This document shows positions 54,183 to 63,016 of a stretch of DNA of 64,000 nt, one piece after another. The position numbers and the translations under genes were made by a program. Origin of the DNA: Ideonella sp. (lineage in GTDB: Bacteria; Pseudomonadota; Gammaproteobacteria; Burkholderiales; Burkholderiaceae_C); contig JADKIA010000036.1 in assembly GCA_016721465.1 (NCBI GenBank), positions 62,001 through 126,000 of the forward strand, in the 5' to 3' direction. Numbering within the stretch: position 1 is the first letter of the stretch; each line of letters starts with the position of its first letter. Under the pieces are notes generated by a model, which worked only from the letters and a program-made list of their open reading frames with translations, did no database searches and was not told the DNA's origin.

Positions 54183-55244
54183 CTACTCGCCGAACAATCC
54201 CCCGGCGGCCGAAGGCGGCGTCACACCCAGGTGCCGATAGGCCGCCAGCGTGGCGATTCGCCCGCGCGGTGTGCGCTGCAAGAAGCCCTGCTGAATGAGA
54301 AAAGGCTCGATCACATCCTCGATGGTGTCGCGCTCTTCTCCGATGGCAGCGGCCACGTTGTCCAGGCCCACCGGGCCACCGTCGAAGCGGTGGATCACGG
54401 CCTCCAGCAGTTTGCGGTCCATCAGATCGAAGCCTTCCGGGTCGACGTCGAGCATGGCCAGGGCCTTGTCGGCGATGGGGCGGCTGATCACGCCATCACC
54501 CTTGACCTGGGCGTAGTCACGCACCCGCCGCAGCAGCCGGTTGGCAATCCGGGGCGTGCCGCGCGATCGGCGGGCGATCTCGAAGGCGCCTTCGTCCTGG
54601 ATCGGCACCTCCAGCAGCCGCGCCGAGCGCAGCACGATGGTGCCCAATTCGGCCGGGGTGTAGAACTCCAGCCGCGCCACGATGCCAAAGCGGTCGCGCA
54701 GCGGGTTGGTGAGCATCCCGGCGCGTGTGGTGGCGCCCACCAGGGTGAAGGGCTGCAGGTCCAGCTTGATCGAGCGTGCGGCCGGACCTTCGCCGATCAT
54801 GATGTCGATCTGGTAGTCCTCCAGCGCGGGGTAGAGGATCTCCTCGACCACCGGGCTCAGCCGGTGGATCTCGTCGATGAACAGCACATCGTTCTTCTCG
54901 AGGTTGGTGAGGATGGCGGCCAGATCCTTGGGTTTTTCCAGCACCGGACCGGAGGTCTGGCGCAGGTTCACGCCCAACTCGGCCGCGATGATGTGGCTGA
55001 GCGTGGTCTTGCCCAAGCCTGGCGGGCCGAACAGCAGCACGTGGTCGAGCGCTTCGGCGCGGCCGCGCGTGGCCGAGATGAAGATCTCCAATTGCTCGCG
55101 TGCCTTGGCCTGGCCGATGTAGTCCTGCAGCCGCTTGGGGCGCAGCGCGCGCTCCAGGGCCTCTTCCTGCGGGGACTGGTGGGTGGCCGCCACCACGCGA
55201 GGCAACTCGGGTGCGGGTGCGAAGTCGTCGGTCTGGATGCCCAT
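54183..55244 (-). CDS. ruvB: Holliday junction branch-migration ATPase RuvB
   Basis: RuvB is the AAA+ motor that drives branch migration of Holliday junctions with RuvA. The 353-residue protein has RPKRLQDYIGQAKAREQL, Walker A GPPGLGKTTLSHIIA, Walker B FIDEIHRL, sensor GATTRAGML and the arginine-finger region LRDRFGI. ATG 55244 (MGIQTDDF) is chosen over an upstream GTG. ruvA lies upstream on the same strand. Confidence 0.97.
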   Translation of the reverse strand: MGIQTDDFAPAPELPRVVAATHQSPQEEALERALRPKRLQDYIGQAKAREQLEIFISATRGRAEALDHVLLFGPPGLGKTTLSHIIAAELGVNLRQTSGPVLEKPKDLAAILTNLEKNDVLFIDEIHRLSPVVEEILYPALEDYQIDIMIGEGPAARSIKLDLQPFTLVGATTRAGMLTNPLRDRFGIVARLEFYTPAELGTIVLRSARLLEVPIQDEGAFEIARRSRGTPRIANRLLRRVRDYAQVKGDGVISRPIADKALAMLDVDPEGFDLMDRKLLEAVIHRFDGGPVGLDNVAAAIGEERDTIEDVIEPFLIQQGFLQRTPRGRIATLAAYRHLGVTPPSAAGGLFGE

Positions 55245-55302
55245 ACAGTGATTGTCCACCACCGCCAGGCGGCTGACCAGCGCGCGCCGGCGGCCATCGG
55301 AC

Positions 55303-55878
55303 TCAGCGCGACAGGCCCTTCAAGGCGAGCTTGATGCCTTCGCTCACACCCACGTCAGGCGGCAATGCCTTCAAGGCGGCGGCGGCTTCGCGTTCGTTGT
55401 AGCCGAGGGCCTGCAGGGCTTGCACGATGTCGGCTTGCGCATCGTTCATCAACACCGCACCCGGCGTGGCCAGCTCGGGCCCCAGCTTGCCCTTGAGCTC
55501 CAGCAGCAGCCGCTCTGCGGTCTTCTTGCCGATGCCGGGGACCTTGACCAGCCGACCGGCCTGTTGCTGCGCAATGGCTTGGGTGAGCTCGGCGACCGAC
55601 AATCCCGACAGGATCGACAGTGCGGTGCGCGGCCCCACCCCCGAGATGCGGATGAGCAGGCGGAATGCGCTGCGCTCGGCGGCGGTGAGGAAACCGAAGA
55701 GCTGTTGCGCGTCCTCGCGCACCACGAAGTGCGTGAGCAGCGTGGCGCGCTCACCGAGCGCCGGCAGGTTGTAGAAGCTGCTCATCGGCACATCGAGCTC
55801 GTAGCCGACGCCACCCACGTCGATGAGCACGAGCGGGGGCGATTTCTCCGCAATGACGCCAGTGAGCCGTCCGATCAT
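55303..55878 (-). CDS. ruvA: Holliday junction-binding protein RuvA
   Basis: RuvA tetramers clamp the four-way junction and load RuvB. The 191-residue protein begins MIGRLTGVIAEKSPPLVLIDVGGVGYE, typical of the family, then two helix-hairpin-helix units (LIRISGVGPRTALSIL, LVKVPGIGKKTAERLLLELKGKL) and the C-terminal RuvB-binding domain. Start ATG 55878 matches the family N-terminus. ruvC is not nearby. Confidence 0.97.
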   Translation of the reverse strand: MIGRLTGVIAEKSPPLVLIDVGGVGYELDVPMSSFYNLPALGERATLLTHFVVREDAQQLFGFLTAAERSAFRLLIRISGVGPRTALSILSGLSVAELTQAIAQQQAGRLVKVPGIGKKTAERLLLELKGKLGPELATPGAVLMNDAQADIVQALQALGYNEREAAAALKALPPDVGVSEGIKLALKGLSR

Positions 55879-55928
55879 GGAGCGGCATTGTGCAGGAGCC
55901 GGCAAGCCAGCCCCGCAGGCTTGCGCCC

Positions 55929-56579
55929 TTACCGGCGGAAGAGGCCGAGTCGCTGCGCTTCCAGCGCGGCCTCGGCACGCGAACTCACGTTGAGCTTGCG
56001 GTAGATCTGCTTCACGTAGTCGGCAATGGTGTGGCGCGACAGGCTCAGCTGCACGCCGATCTCGGGCAAGGTGAAGCCCTTGGCCACGCGCAGCAGCACC
56101 TCACTCTCGCGCTCGGTGAGCGAGACCTCGGGCATGTTGGATGCCACTGGCAGCGGCTGCGAGGCAAAGTACTTGATCACCTTGCGGGCGATGGACGGCG
56201 ACAGCGGCGGCTCACCTTGGCTGATGCGGGTGAGTTGCTCGGTGATCAATTCGCGCGACTGTTCTTTCAGGATGTAGCCATAGGCACCGGCTTGCAGCGC
56301 TGGGAACAGGTGCTCGTCGTCGTCGTGGATCGTGACCACCACCGATTGCGCGTCTGGCTGCGCATCGCGCAACGCGGCCACCACGTCGGTGCCCGAGCCG
56401 TCGGGCAGGCCCAGATCGATCAGGCCCAGGTCGAACTTCTCTCCCGATGACACATGCGCCAGCGCGTCCTGCACGCGCGAACATTCGGTGATGCGGGCCG
56501 TGGGGAACACCTGCAGCACCAGGCTCTTGAGCCAGGCGCGAATCTCGTGCAGGTCTTCGAGCAGCAGGATGTTGTTCAT
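55929..56579 (-). CDS. NarL/LuxR-type response regulator
   Basis: The 216-residue regulator has a receiver domain (ILLLEDLHEIRAWL, phospho-Asp in FDLGLIDLGLPDGSG, Lys in YILKEQ) and a LuxR-type helix-turn-helix (LTERESEVLLRVAKGFTLPEIGVQLSLSRHTIADYVKQIYRKL). It is the partner of the 7TM-type histidine kinase encoded just upstream, with 46 bases between. The target genes are unknown. The start is ATG 56579. Confidence 0.92.
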   Translation of the reverse strand: MNNILLLEDLHEIRAWLKSLVLQVFPTARITECSRVQDALAHVSSGEKFDLGLIDLGLPDGSGTDVVAALRDAQPDAQSVVVTIHDDDEHLFPALQAGAYGYILKEQSRELITEQLTRISQGEPPLSPSIARKVIKYFASQPLPVASNMPEVSLTERESEVLLRVAKGFTLPEIGVQLSLSRHTIADYVKQIYRKLNVSSRAEAALEAQRLGLFRR

Positions 56580-56625
56580 GGGTTGGAGGCGAGCCATAGC
56601 CAGGGCGAATCATCGTAGCAGTGGC

Positions 56626-58530
56626 TCAGCGCGCGGTGACATGCCGATCCAGGGGCAACGTGAGACGTATCACGGTTCCATAGCCAGGCCCCGATTCCAC
56701 CAGGCACTGCCCCTGCAATTGCTTGGCGCGGCCCTTCATGCTGGCCATGCCATGGCCCTTGTCCAGGCGCCCGTCCAGCGCGGCAGGGATGCCATTGCCG
56801 TTGTCCTGGATGACGAGTTGGAAGTCGCCCTCCGCCAGGATGCAGCGGATCGAGCAGCGCGTGGCGCCGCTGTGCTTGATCACATTGCTCACCGCCTCGC
56901 GCATGATGCGGGTGGTCTGGACGAAGGCGCGGGCCGAAAGCGTCTGCGGCACGTCTTCCTCGGATGGCGCTTGCCACTCCGTCTCCACGCCGGACTGGGT
57001 CAAGCGCGACACCACCTCGGCCCGCCAGTCGCCCAGCGCATCGGCCAGGCGCATCGGCTTGCCGGTGAGGCCGCGAACCGACAGTCGCATTTCTTCCAGC
57101 GCCTCGCGCGCCAGCGTCGAGATGCGCTCGTTGTCGCTGGTGTGCACGATGGTGAGCAGTTTGGCGCCCAGGTCGTCGTGCAGGTCGGCGGCGATCCGCT
57201 TGCGCTCGCGCTCGGTCACCTGCTCCACCTTCAAATCGGCCAGCTGGGCGAAGTTGCGTTCGATCTGAGCGGTCGCTTCGCGGATGCGAACCTCCAACTC
57301 GGCGCGGCCCTGCTCGGCCGACTGCAACGCGCGACCGTACTGTTGCACCAGGCGCATGCCCAGCACGACGAGCACCAATGCGGGCACGACCTGTGCCAAC
57401 AGCCCCACGCGTTCGTCCAACCCCAGGTGGTGGGCGAGGGATTCCGTCAGCAGGCCGAGCCCCAGCAGCACCAGCAACGGTGCCATCAGCCACAGTTGCG
57501 CGCGCTGGCGAGGCCGGACCTGCCTCAGGTAGAAGGTGGCCGCAACCACAAACTCGAGCGTCAGCGCGGCATACCAGACCGATGCCATGGCCTGCAGACG
57601 CTGCGGGCCGACCGCCAACAGGCTCAGCAGGATCACGCCGCACTGCAACGGCAGACCCAGGTCCAGCCATTGAAGACGGCGTCCCGCATAGCGCATGAGG
57701 AACTGCACTCCGGCCATCGTCACCACGCCCACCACGGTCACCAGCAGCACTTCGGTGCGCCGGTTGGACCAGGGCCAGTCGGTCACCCACAGTTGCGACA
57801 GCAGCAGCGCCCAGCCGATCATCAGCACGCCGAAATAGGCCAGATAGCTCTGTTTGCGGTGAAACCAGCCCAACACGAACATGAAGCCGCCCAGCAGCAC
57901 CAGCGTGCCGCTCAAGACCTCGGGCAGGCGCTGCGACAGGGCCAGACGCCTGTCGTGCGCCGGCGCCAGCAGGGCGTGTGGCCCCAGCACCACGGAGGAC
58001 AAACCGCCAGCCCTCACGCTGGAGCCCACCTCGCCCGGGGCAAAGCCTCGCACCGTGATGTCCAGCAGGTTGGTGCCCGACCGCAACAGCGCGGCAGGCA
58101 GCACCACCAGGTGGCGGCGCTGGCATTGCCGCGTCACTGGCTCTTCGATCTGCCCGCCCTGGTGCAGCTGCACACCATTCAGGCTGACCCACAGCGTGTT
58201 GCAGGCCCGCTCGATCGACAGGGCCAGCAGATCGTCGCCAACGCCAGCCGGCCTGTCGACGCGGAAGCGATAGACCGCCAGCCCGGACGGGCCGGGCCAC
58301 TGCTCGTTCCAGTCTTGCGGCAGGTTCACGGGGCGTGACTGAGTCCAGTCCGGTGCGGTACCGGGCTGCAACGCAACGACTTGGGCGTGGTCCAGCAGCC
58401 AGGGCAGCGGCGTGGCGGCTTCGGCGAGGCCCAGGACCAACAAAGCCAGCCAGCCCGTCAACCGGACGGCGCCACGCAGCAGGCAGGCGGCGACGGCGCG
58501 AGGCAGATCGAGGATGAACGGGTGCGGCAT
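56626..58530 (-). CDS. 7TM-DISM-type sensor histidine kinase (NarX/DesK type)
   Basis: The 634-residue kinase has an N-terminal membrane segment (about 18-36), a periplasmic beta-sandwich region (40-175) resembling the DISM extracellular domain, and then about seven transmembrane helices (to about 385). A HisKA_3 region follows: RKRIAADLHDDLGAKLLTIVH with the phospho-accepting His, then a HATPase domain with NVIKHSGA, DNGNGIP and GHGMASMKGRAKQLQG. Sugar or carbohydrate sensing is possible but not proven. ATG 58530 is chosen for a proper membrane lead. It is divergent from phoH. Confidence 0.9.
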   Translation of the reverse strand: MPHPFILDLPRAVAACLLRGAVRLTGWLALLVLGLAEAATPLPWLLDHAQVVALQPGTAPDWTQSRPVNLPQDWNEQWPGPSGLAVYRFRVDRPAGVGDDLLALSIERACNTLWVSLNGVQLHQGGQIEEPVTRQCQRRHLVVLPAALLRSGTNLLDITVRGFAPGEVGSSVRAGGLSSVVLGPHALLAPAHDRRLALSQRLPEVLSGTLVLLGGFMFVLGWFHRKQSYLAYFGVLMIGWALLLSQLWVTDWPWSNRRTEVLLVTVVGVVTMAGVQFLMRYAGRRLQWLDLGLPLQCGVILLSLLAVGPQRLQAMASVWYAALTLEFVVAATFYLRQVRPRQRAQLWLMAPLLVLLGLGLLTESLAHHLGLDERVGLLAQVVPALVLVVLGMRLVQQYGRALQSAEQGRAELEVRIREATAQIERNFAQLADLKVEQVTERERKRIAADLHDDLGAKLLTIVHTSDNERISTLAREALEEMRLSVRGLTGKPMRLADALGDWRAEVVSRLTQSGVETEWQAPSEEDVPQTLSARAFVQTTRIMREAVSNVIKHSGATRCSIRCILAEGDFQLVIQDNGNGIPAALDGRLDKGHGMASMKGRAKQLQGQCLVESGPGYGTVIRLTLPLDRHVTAR

Positions 58531-58618
58531 GGCTGGTGATTCTGCAGCCGGCGCGTTGGTGCGCAACGTTGGAGAATTGCCGCCTTGCCGGACATCTGCG
58601 CGATCAGCGCCATTCCAA

Positions 58619-59602
58619 GTGATCTTCAACCACACCTTCGAGCCTCAGGACAACCGCCGCCTGGCCCACCTGTGCGGCGCGCTGGATGAGCATCTGCGCA
58701 GCATCGAGGCCGCCATGGACGTGCAGATCGTGCGCCGTGAGTGCACGTTCCGGGTGGAGGGCAAGCGCCATGCGGGTCGCCGCACGATCGATTTGCTGCA
58801 GACCTTGTACGCCAAGGCGGCCAGGCCCATCAAGCCCGATCACCTGCAGTTGATGTTGGTCGAGGCGCGTGCGCCGGTCGCCACCAAGGCGCCAGGTGCT
58901 GCACAGGCAGCGAGCGTGCCTGGCACCCCCGAGATCGTGCTGCACACCCGGCGCAGTGATCTGCGTGGCCGCACGCCCAACCAGGTGCAATACCTGCGCA
59001 ACATCCTCTCGCACGACATCACCTTGGGCATTGGCCCGGCCGGCACCGGCAAGACCTTTCTGGCGGTGGCTTGTGCGGTGGATGCCTTGGAGCGCAGTGG
59101 TGTGCAGCGCATCGTGCTCACGCGTCCGGCGGTGGAGGCGGGCGAGCGCCTTGGCTTCCTGCCCGGTGACCTGGCACAGAAAGTGGACCCCTATCTTCGT
59201 CCGCTGTACGACGCGCTCTACGACCTGATGGGGTTTGACCGCGTCACGGCCGCCTTTGACAAGGGGCTGCTGGAGATCGCGCCGCTGGCCTTCATGCGCG
59301 GGCGCACGCTCAACCACTCTTTTGTCATCCTGGACGAGGCGCAGAACACCACGCCGGAGCAGATGAAGATGTTCCTCACCCGCATCGGCTTCGGCTCGCG
59401 GGCGGTGGTCACCGGCGACGTCAGTCAAGTCGACCTGCCCAAGGGGGCGGCCTCGGGCCTGGTGGAAGCCGAGGCCATCCTGCGCGATGTGCGCGGCATC
59501 GCGGTGAGCCGTTTCACGGCGGCCGATGTGGTGCGACACCCGTTGGTGGCCCGAATCGTCGAAGCCTACGAGGCCAGCGACGCGAAGGTGCGCAAGCCAT
59601 GA
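58619..59602 (+). CDS. phoH: PhoH family ATPase
   Basis: PhoH proteins are ATP-binding proteins linked to RNA metabolism, often paired with YbeY. The 327-residue protein has Walker A GPAGTGKTFLA, TRPAVEAGERLGFLPGD and the Walker B ILDEAQNTTPEQMKMFLTR. GTG 58619 gives the family-like N-terminus IFNHTFEPQDNRRLAHLCG; ATG 58529 would add 30 Ala/Gly/Pro-rich residues and overlap the divergent kinase start, so is less likely. ybeY overlaps its stop by four bases. Confidence 0.93.
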   Translation: MIFNHTFEPQDNRRLAHLCGALDEHLRSIEAAMDVQIVRRECTFRVEGKRHAGRRTIDLLQTLYAKAARPIKPDHLQLMLVEARAPVATKAPGAAQAASVPGTPEIVLHTRRSDLRGRTPNQVQYLRNILSHDITLGIGPAGTGKTFLAVACAVDALERSGVQRIVLTRPAVEAGERLGFLPGDLAQKVDPYLRPLYDALYDLMGFDRVTAAFDKGLLEIAPLAFMRGRTLNHSFVILDEAQNTTPEQMKMFLTRIGFGSRAVVTGDVSQVDLPKGAASGLVEAEAILRDVRGIAVSRFTAADVVRHPLVARIVEAYEASDAKVRKP

Positions 59603-60039
59603 AACCTGTGCTGCGCTTGTCGCTGCAGTTTGTCGATCCGCGATTCCGAACCCAGGTGCCGCGCCACCGTGTGTTGCGCTGGTTGCGTGCGGCGCTGGAA
59701 CTGCCCGCCGAGTTGACGGTGCGGGTGGTGGGTGAAGGCGAAGGCCGGGCACTGAACCGCGACTTTCGGCGCAAGGACTACGCCACCAACGTGCTCACCT
59801 TCGACTACCAGCACGAACCCGTGGTCGTGGCCGACCTGGTGCTGACCGCCCCCGTCGTGGAACGCGAGGCCCTGGAACTTGGCGTGCCGGTCGACGCGCA
59901 TTTTGCGCACCTGCTCGTGCACGGTGCCCTGCACGCGCAGGGCTACGACCACGAGTCCGAGGGGGAGGCGGCGGCGATGGAGGCGCGCGAAAGCGAGGTC
60001 ATGCTCGGCCTGGGCCTGCACGACCCCTATGCCCGATAG
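59599..60039 (+). CDS. ybeY: Endoribonuclease YbeY
   Basis: YbeY is a zinc-dependent endoribonuclease active in 16S rRNA 3' maturation and ribosome quality control. The 146-residue protein has the NRDFRRKDYATNVLTFDY motif and the metal-binding HLLVHGALHAQGYDH. Its ATG overlaps phoH as ATGA. It is convergent with hemB, about 20 bases apart. Confidence 0.96.
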   Translation: MKPVLRLSLQFVDPRFRTQVPRHRVLRWLRAALELPAELTVRVVGEGEGRALNRDFRRKDYATNVLTFDYQHEPVVVADLVLTAPVVEREALELGVPVDAHFAHLLVHGALHAQGYDHESEGEAAAMEARESEVMLGLGLHDPYAR

Positions 60040-60060
60040 GGCAGGTCAGGGCATGTCGCC

Positions 60061-61065
60061 TCAGCCCTGGCGCATCAGCCGTGCCGCGTCCAATGCGAAA
60101 TAGGTGAGGATGCCATCTGCGCCGGCGCGCTTGAAGGCCAGCAGGGATTCCATCATTACTGCATCGCGTTGCAGCCAGCCGTTGGCGGCGGCAGCCTGCA
60201 GCATGGCGTACTCGCCACTCACCTGGTAGGCGAATGTGGGCACACGGAATTCGTCCTTCACGCGGCGCACGATGTCCAGGTAGGGCATGCCCGGTTTGAC
60301 CATCACCATGTCCGCACCTTCGGCCAGGTCGAGCGCCACTTCGCGCAGCGCCTCGTCGCTGTTGCCCGGGTCCATCTGGTAGGCCTTCTTGTCGCTTTTT
60401 CCGAGGTTCGCGGCCGAGCCGACCGCGTCGCGGAACGGGCCGTAAAAGGCGCTCGCGTACTTGGCGCTGTAGGCCATGATGCGGGTGTGGATGTGGCCGG
60501 CGCCCTCCAACGCCTGGCGAATGGCGCCGATGCGGCCGTCCATCATGTCGCTGGGCGCCACGATGTCCACGCCGGCGGCAGCCTGCACCAGTGCCTGATC
60601 GCGCAGCACGGCCACGGTGGCGTCGTTGACGATGTAGCCGGAGTCGTCCAGCAGGCCGTCCTGGCCATGCGACGTGAAGGGGTCCAGCGCCACGTCCGTC
60701 AGCACGCCCAGGCCGGGGCAATGCTGTTTCAAGGCACGTACCGCGCGCGGCACCAGGCCTTCGGGATTGGTGGCCTCGCGCCCGTCGGGTGTCTTCAGCG
60801 ATGGATCGATCACTGGGAACAATGCAATCACCGGTATGCCGAGCGCGACGCACTGCTCGGCCATGGGCAGCAGGCGGTCGATGCTCAGCCGCTGGACCCC
60901 CGGCATGCTGGCCACATCTTGACATTGGTTGCTGCCGTCCAGCACGAACACCGGCCAGATCAAGTCGGACGGGTGCAGGCGGTGTTCGCGCACCAGGTCG
61001 CGGGTGAAGGCGTCGCGGCGGAGGCGGCGGGGGCGATTGGCGGGGAATGGGGCGGGTCTGAACAT
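60061..61065 (-). CDS. hemB: Delta-aminolevulinic acid dehydratase (porphobilinogen synthase)
   Basis: HemB condenses two 5-aminolevulinate molecules into porphobilinogen in haem synthesis. The 334-residue protein has the Schiff-base lysines in MVKPGMPYLD and MAYSAKYASAFYGPFRDA. The metal site reads DVALDPFTSHGQDGL, the Asp type found in magnesium-dependent enzymes, not the Cys-rich zinc type. ATG 61065 (MFRPAPFPANRPRRLRRD) is chosen. The divergent neighbour is a HemJ-like gene, so a haem-related pair is likely. Confidence 0.97.
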   Translation of the reverse strand: MFRPAPFPANRPRRLRRDAFTRDLVREHRLHPSDLIWPVFVLDGSNQCQDVASMPGVQRLSIDRLLPMAEQCVALGIPVIALFPVIDPSLKTPDGREATNPEGLVPRAVRALKQHCPGLGVLTDVALDPFTSHGQDGLLDDSGYIVNDATVAVLRDQALVQAAAGVDIVAPSDMMDGRIGAIRQALEGAGHIHTRIMAYSAKYASAFYGPFRDAVGSAANLGKSDKKAYQMDPGNSDEALREVALDLAEGADMVMVKPGMPYLDIVRRVKDEFRVPTFAYQVSGEYAMLQAAAANGWLQRDAVMMESLLAFKRAGADGILTYFALDAARLMRQG

Positions 61066-61184
61066 GCTCTTTACGATCCTGTGGCGTCGACAACACGGCT
61101 CGGGGGGCACCCCCGGAATGGGTGGGGACCGCGGGGTTTGAAAGCGGCGTAATCGGCGAAGAAAACGGGCCGATATGCTAGTAT

Positions 61185-61303
61185 TGATATTGGATGATAG
61201 CCGCGAGGCCGTCGTCCCCTGCTTTTCCTCCCTGAGCAGGTGCCTTGGCGCGATGACAGCGATGAGGCTTGCCACCCCAGCCCCTGGCTGGGGTTCTTTT
61301 TTT
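61185..61303 (+). ncRNA. Putative small RNA or attenuator upstream of the HemJ-like gene
   Basis: A plus-strand transcript is implied by a terminator at 61275-61303, although no plus-strand gene lies upstream (hemB is on the minus strand). An AT-rich patch at 61172-61200 may be the promoter. A 5-bp hairpin CCTGC/GCAGG (61218-61222 and 61236-61240) displays the loop TTTTCCTCCCTGA, whose CCTCCC could pair with Shine-Dalgarno sequences. It may be a free small RNA, or a leader that controls hemJ by early termination. The 5' end is a guess. Confidence 0.45.
61275..61303 (+). terminator. Intrinsic terminator between hemB and the HemJ-like gene
   Basis: A perfect 8-bp stem CCCCAGCC / GGCTGGGG with a CCT loop is followed by TTC and seven T residues. 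It is one of the clearest terminators in the window. It sits 32 bases upstream of a plus-strand gene start and downstream of no plus-strand gene, so it must end a short independent RNA or a premature hemJ transcript. Confidence 0.85.
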
Positions 61304-61334
61304 GGCGCGCTGGACTTGCTGCTATCGTTCGCCG

Positions 61335-61775
61335 ATGGGCAATTCGTACCTGTGGGCCAAGGCCTTTCACATCGTCTTCATGGCCAGCTGGTTCGCGGCC
61401 CTGTTCTACCTGCCGCGGCTCTTCGTCAACCTGGCGATGGTACCGGCCCACAGCCATGCCGAACGCGAGCGCCTGCTGTTGATGTCGCGCAAGCTCTATC
61501 GTTTCGGCCTGGTACTGATGGTGCCAGCGCTGGCACTGGGCCTGTGGCTGTGGTTGGGGCTGGGCATCGGCCTGGGGGGCGGGCAGTACTGGATGCATGC
61601 CAAGCTCACGCTGGTGCTGGGTGTGCTGGTCTACCAGCGGGTTTGTGCCGGCGTGTTGCGCCAGTTCGAGCAGATGGCCAACCGTCGCAGCCACAAGTGG
61701 TTCCGCGTCTTCAACGAGATCACGGTATTGATGTTCATCGGCATCGTGGTGCTGGTGGTGCTCAAGCCGTTTTGA
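61335..61775 (+). CDS. hemJ: HemJ/CopD-like membrane protein (probable protoporphyrinogen oxidase)
   Basis: The 146-residue protein has four transmembrane helices. Its opening, YLWAKAFHIVFMASWFAALFYLPRLFV, matches HemJ (UPF0093), which oxidises protoporphyrinogen IX to protoporphyrin IX. The His, Trp and Arg in this segment are conserved in HemJ, as is the Lys region in WMHAKLTLVLGV. CopD-like proteins share part of this fold. Position opposite hemB supports a haem role. The substrate call is inference. A terminator precedes the gene. Confidence 0.82.
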   Translation: MGNSYLWAKAFHIVFMASWFAALFYLPRLFVNLAMVPAHSHAERERLLLMSRKLYRFGLVLMVPALALGLWLWLGLGIGLGGGQYWMHAKLTLVLGVLVYQRVCAGVLRQFEQMANRRSHKWFRVFNEITVLMFIGIVVLVVLKPF

Positions 61776-61836
61776 GGGCGCGAGCCCCGAGCGCCATGCG
61801 GCATGTGGATGACGCTCACCGGCAAGGACCGGGGCC

Positions 61837-62967
61837 GTGGCGCTGCTGAGGCGGGGTGTGCTGCGCCGCGAGCGCAGCTTGGCGGCCCGGTTGGCTGCGC
61901 TGTGGCTCGCCTTGATCGTCTATGCCAGCCTGTTCCCGTTTGTCGGCTGGCGCGTGCCGCCCGGCGTGCCCTTGGTGGACTTGTTGCGGCTGCCCTGGAC
62001 GCGGTGGATTCCAGGCTTCGATCCGCTTGCCAACCTGCTCGGCTACGTGCCCATGGGGCTGCTGCTGGTCCTGGCAGGGTCGCGCCAACGGCAGCCTGGC
62101 TGGACCGTGGTGTTGCAGGCGGTGCTGGCCGCGTCGATGTTGTCCTATGGCATGGAGGTGCTGCAGCAATTCGTGCCGCGACGCGTGCCGTCAGCGCAGG
62201 ACTGGATGCTCAACAGCGCGGGTGCCATGTTGGGCGTGGTGTTGGGTGTGGCAGTGCAGGCCCTGGGATGGCGCAGGCGCTGGCGCGGCATGCACGAGCG
62301 CTGGCTCGAAGGCGGGGGCAACGGCGCGGCCGTGCTCATGCTGCTGTGGCCCCTGGGGCTGTTGTTCCCGACACCGTTGCCGTTTGGCCAGGGACAGATC
62401 GGCGACCGACTGCGCGAGCTGGGCCTGGGCGCATTGGAAGGCGTGGCCTGGGCGGAGCCCTTGGCCAGCTGGCTGAGCAATACCGAAGTGTTCGAGCCTG
62501 CCTCAGCGGCCACCGAGTCCAGTGTGGCCGTGCTGGGCCTGTTGGCGCCGTGCCTGCTGGCCTATGCGGCGTCCAACCCCAGCTGGCGGCGCATCTGGCT
62601 GGGCCTGGGCGCGCCGCTGGTGGCGGCGGCCACCACCACACTGGCCACGGCGCTCAATTTCGGGCCGCAGCATGCGCTGGCCTGGATCACGCCGGGAGTG
62701 ACCAGCGCGATGGCCGTTGCCATGACGGCTTCGTTGCTGCTCGTTTGGATCGGGCCGCGACTGGCGGGTGCTCTGGCATTGGTCGTTATCACCGGCCTCG
62801 TGGTGCTGGTGCACACCGCACCCACCGATCCCTACTTCGCCGACAGCCTGCAGGCCTGGGAGCAGGGCAAGTTCATCCACTTTCACGGCCTGGCCAAGTG
62901 GGTGGGGTGGCTGTGGCCCTATGCTGCCATGACCTGGTTGCTGGGGCGCTTGCGGCGGGTTGACTGA
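61837..62967 (+). CDS. VanZ-like membrane protein
   Basis: The 376-residue protein has about nine hydrophobic helices. The first half shows a VanZ-like pattern: LIVYASLFPFVGW, DPLANLLGYVPMGLLL and YGMEVLQQFVPRRVPSAQDWMLNSAGAMLGV, including the conserved polar residues of the family. VanZ proteins are linked to glycopeptide tolerance or envelope roles in some bacteria; here the function is unknown. It starts with GTG 61837. No operon partner is clear. Confidence 0.8.
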   Translation: MALLRRGVLRRERSLAARLAALWLALIVYASLFPFVGWRVPPGVPLVDLLRLPWTRWIPGFDPLANLLGYVPMGLLLVLAGSRQRQPGWTVVLQAVLAASMLSYGMEVLQQFVPRRVPSAQDWMLNSAGAMLGVVLGVAVQALGWRRRWRGMHERWLEGGGNGAAVLMLLWPLGLLFPTPLPFGQGQIGDRLRELGLGALEGVAWAEPLASWLSNTEVFEPASAATESSVAVLGLLAPCLLAYAASNPSWRRIWLGLGAPLVAAATTTLATALNFGPQHALAWITPGVTSAMAVAMTASLLLVWIGPRLAGALALVVITGLVVLVHTAPTDPYFADSLQAWEQGKFIHFHGLAKWVGWLWPYAAMTWLLGRLRRVD

Positions 62968-63016
62968 GCAAGCGACCGGCCTGGGGTTTTCCCGCGGCTG
63001 CCTACAATCGCGGCGA

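Noticed and set aside
56332..58338. A 668-codon plus-strand frame across the histidine kinase
   Set aside because: Antisense artefact; the kinase on the minus strand has HisKA_3 and HATPase motifs.
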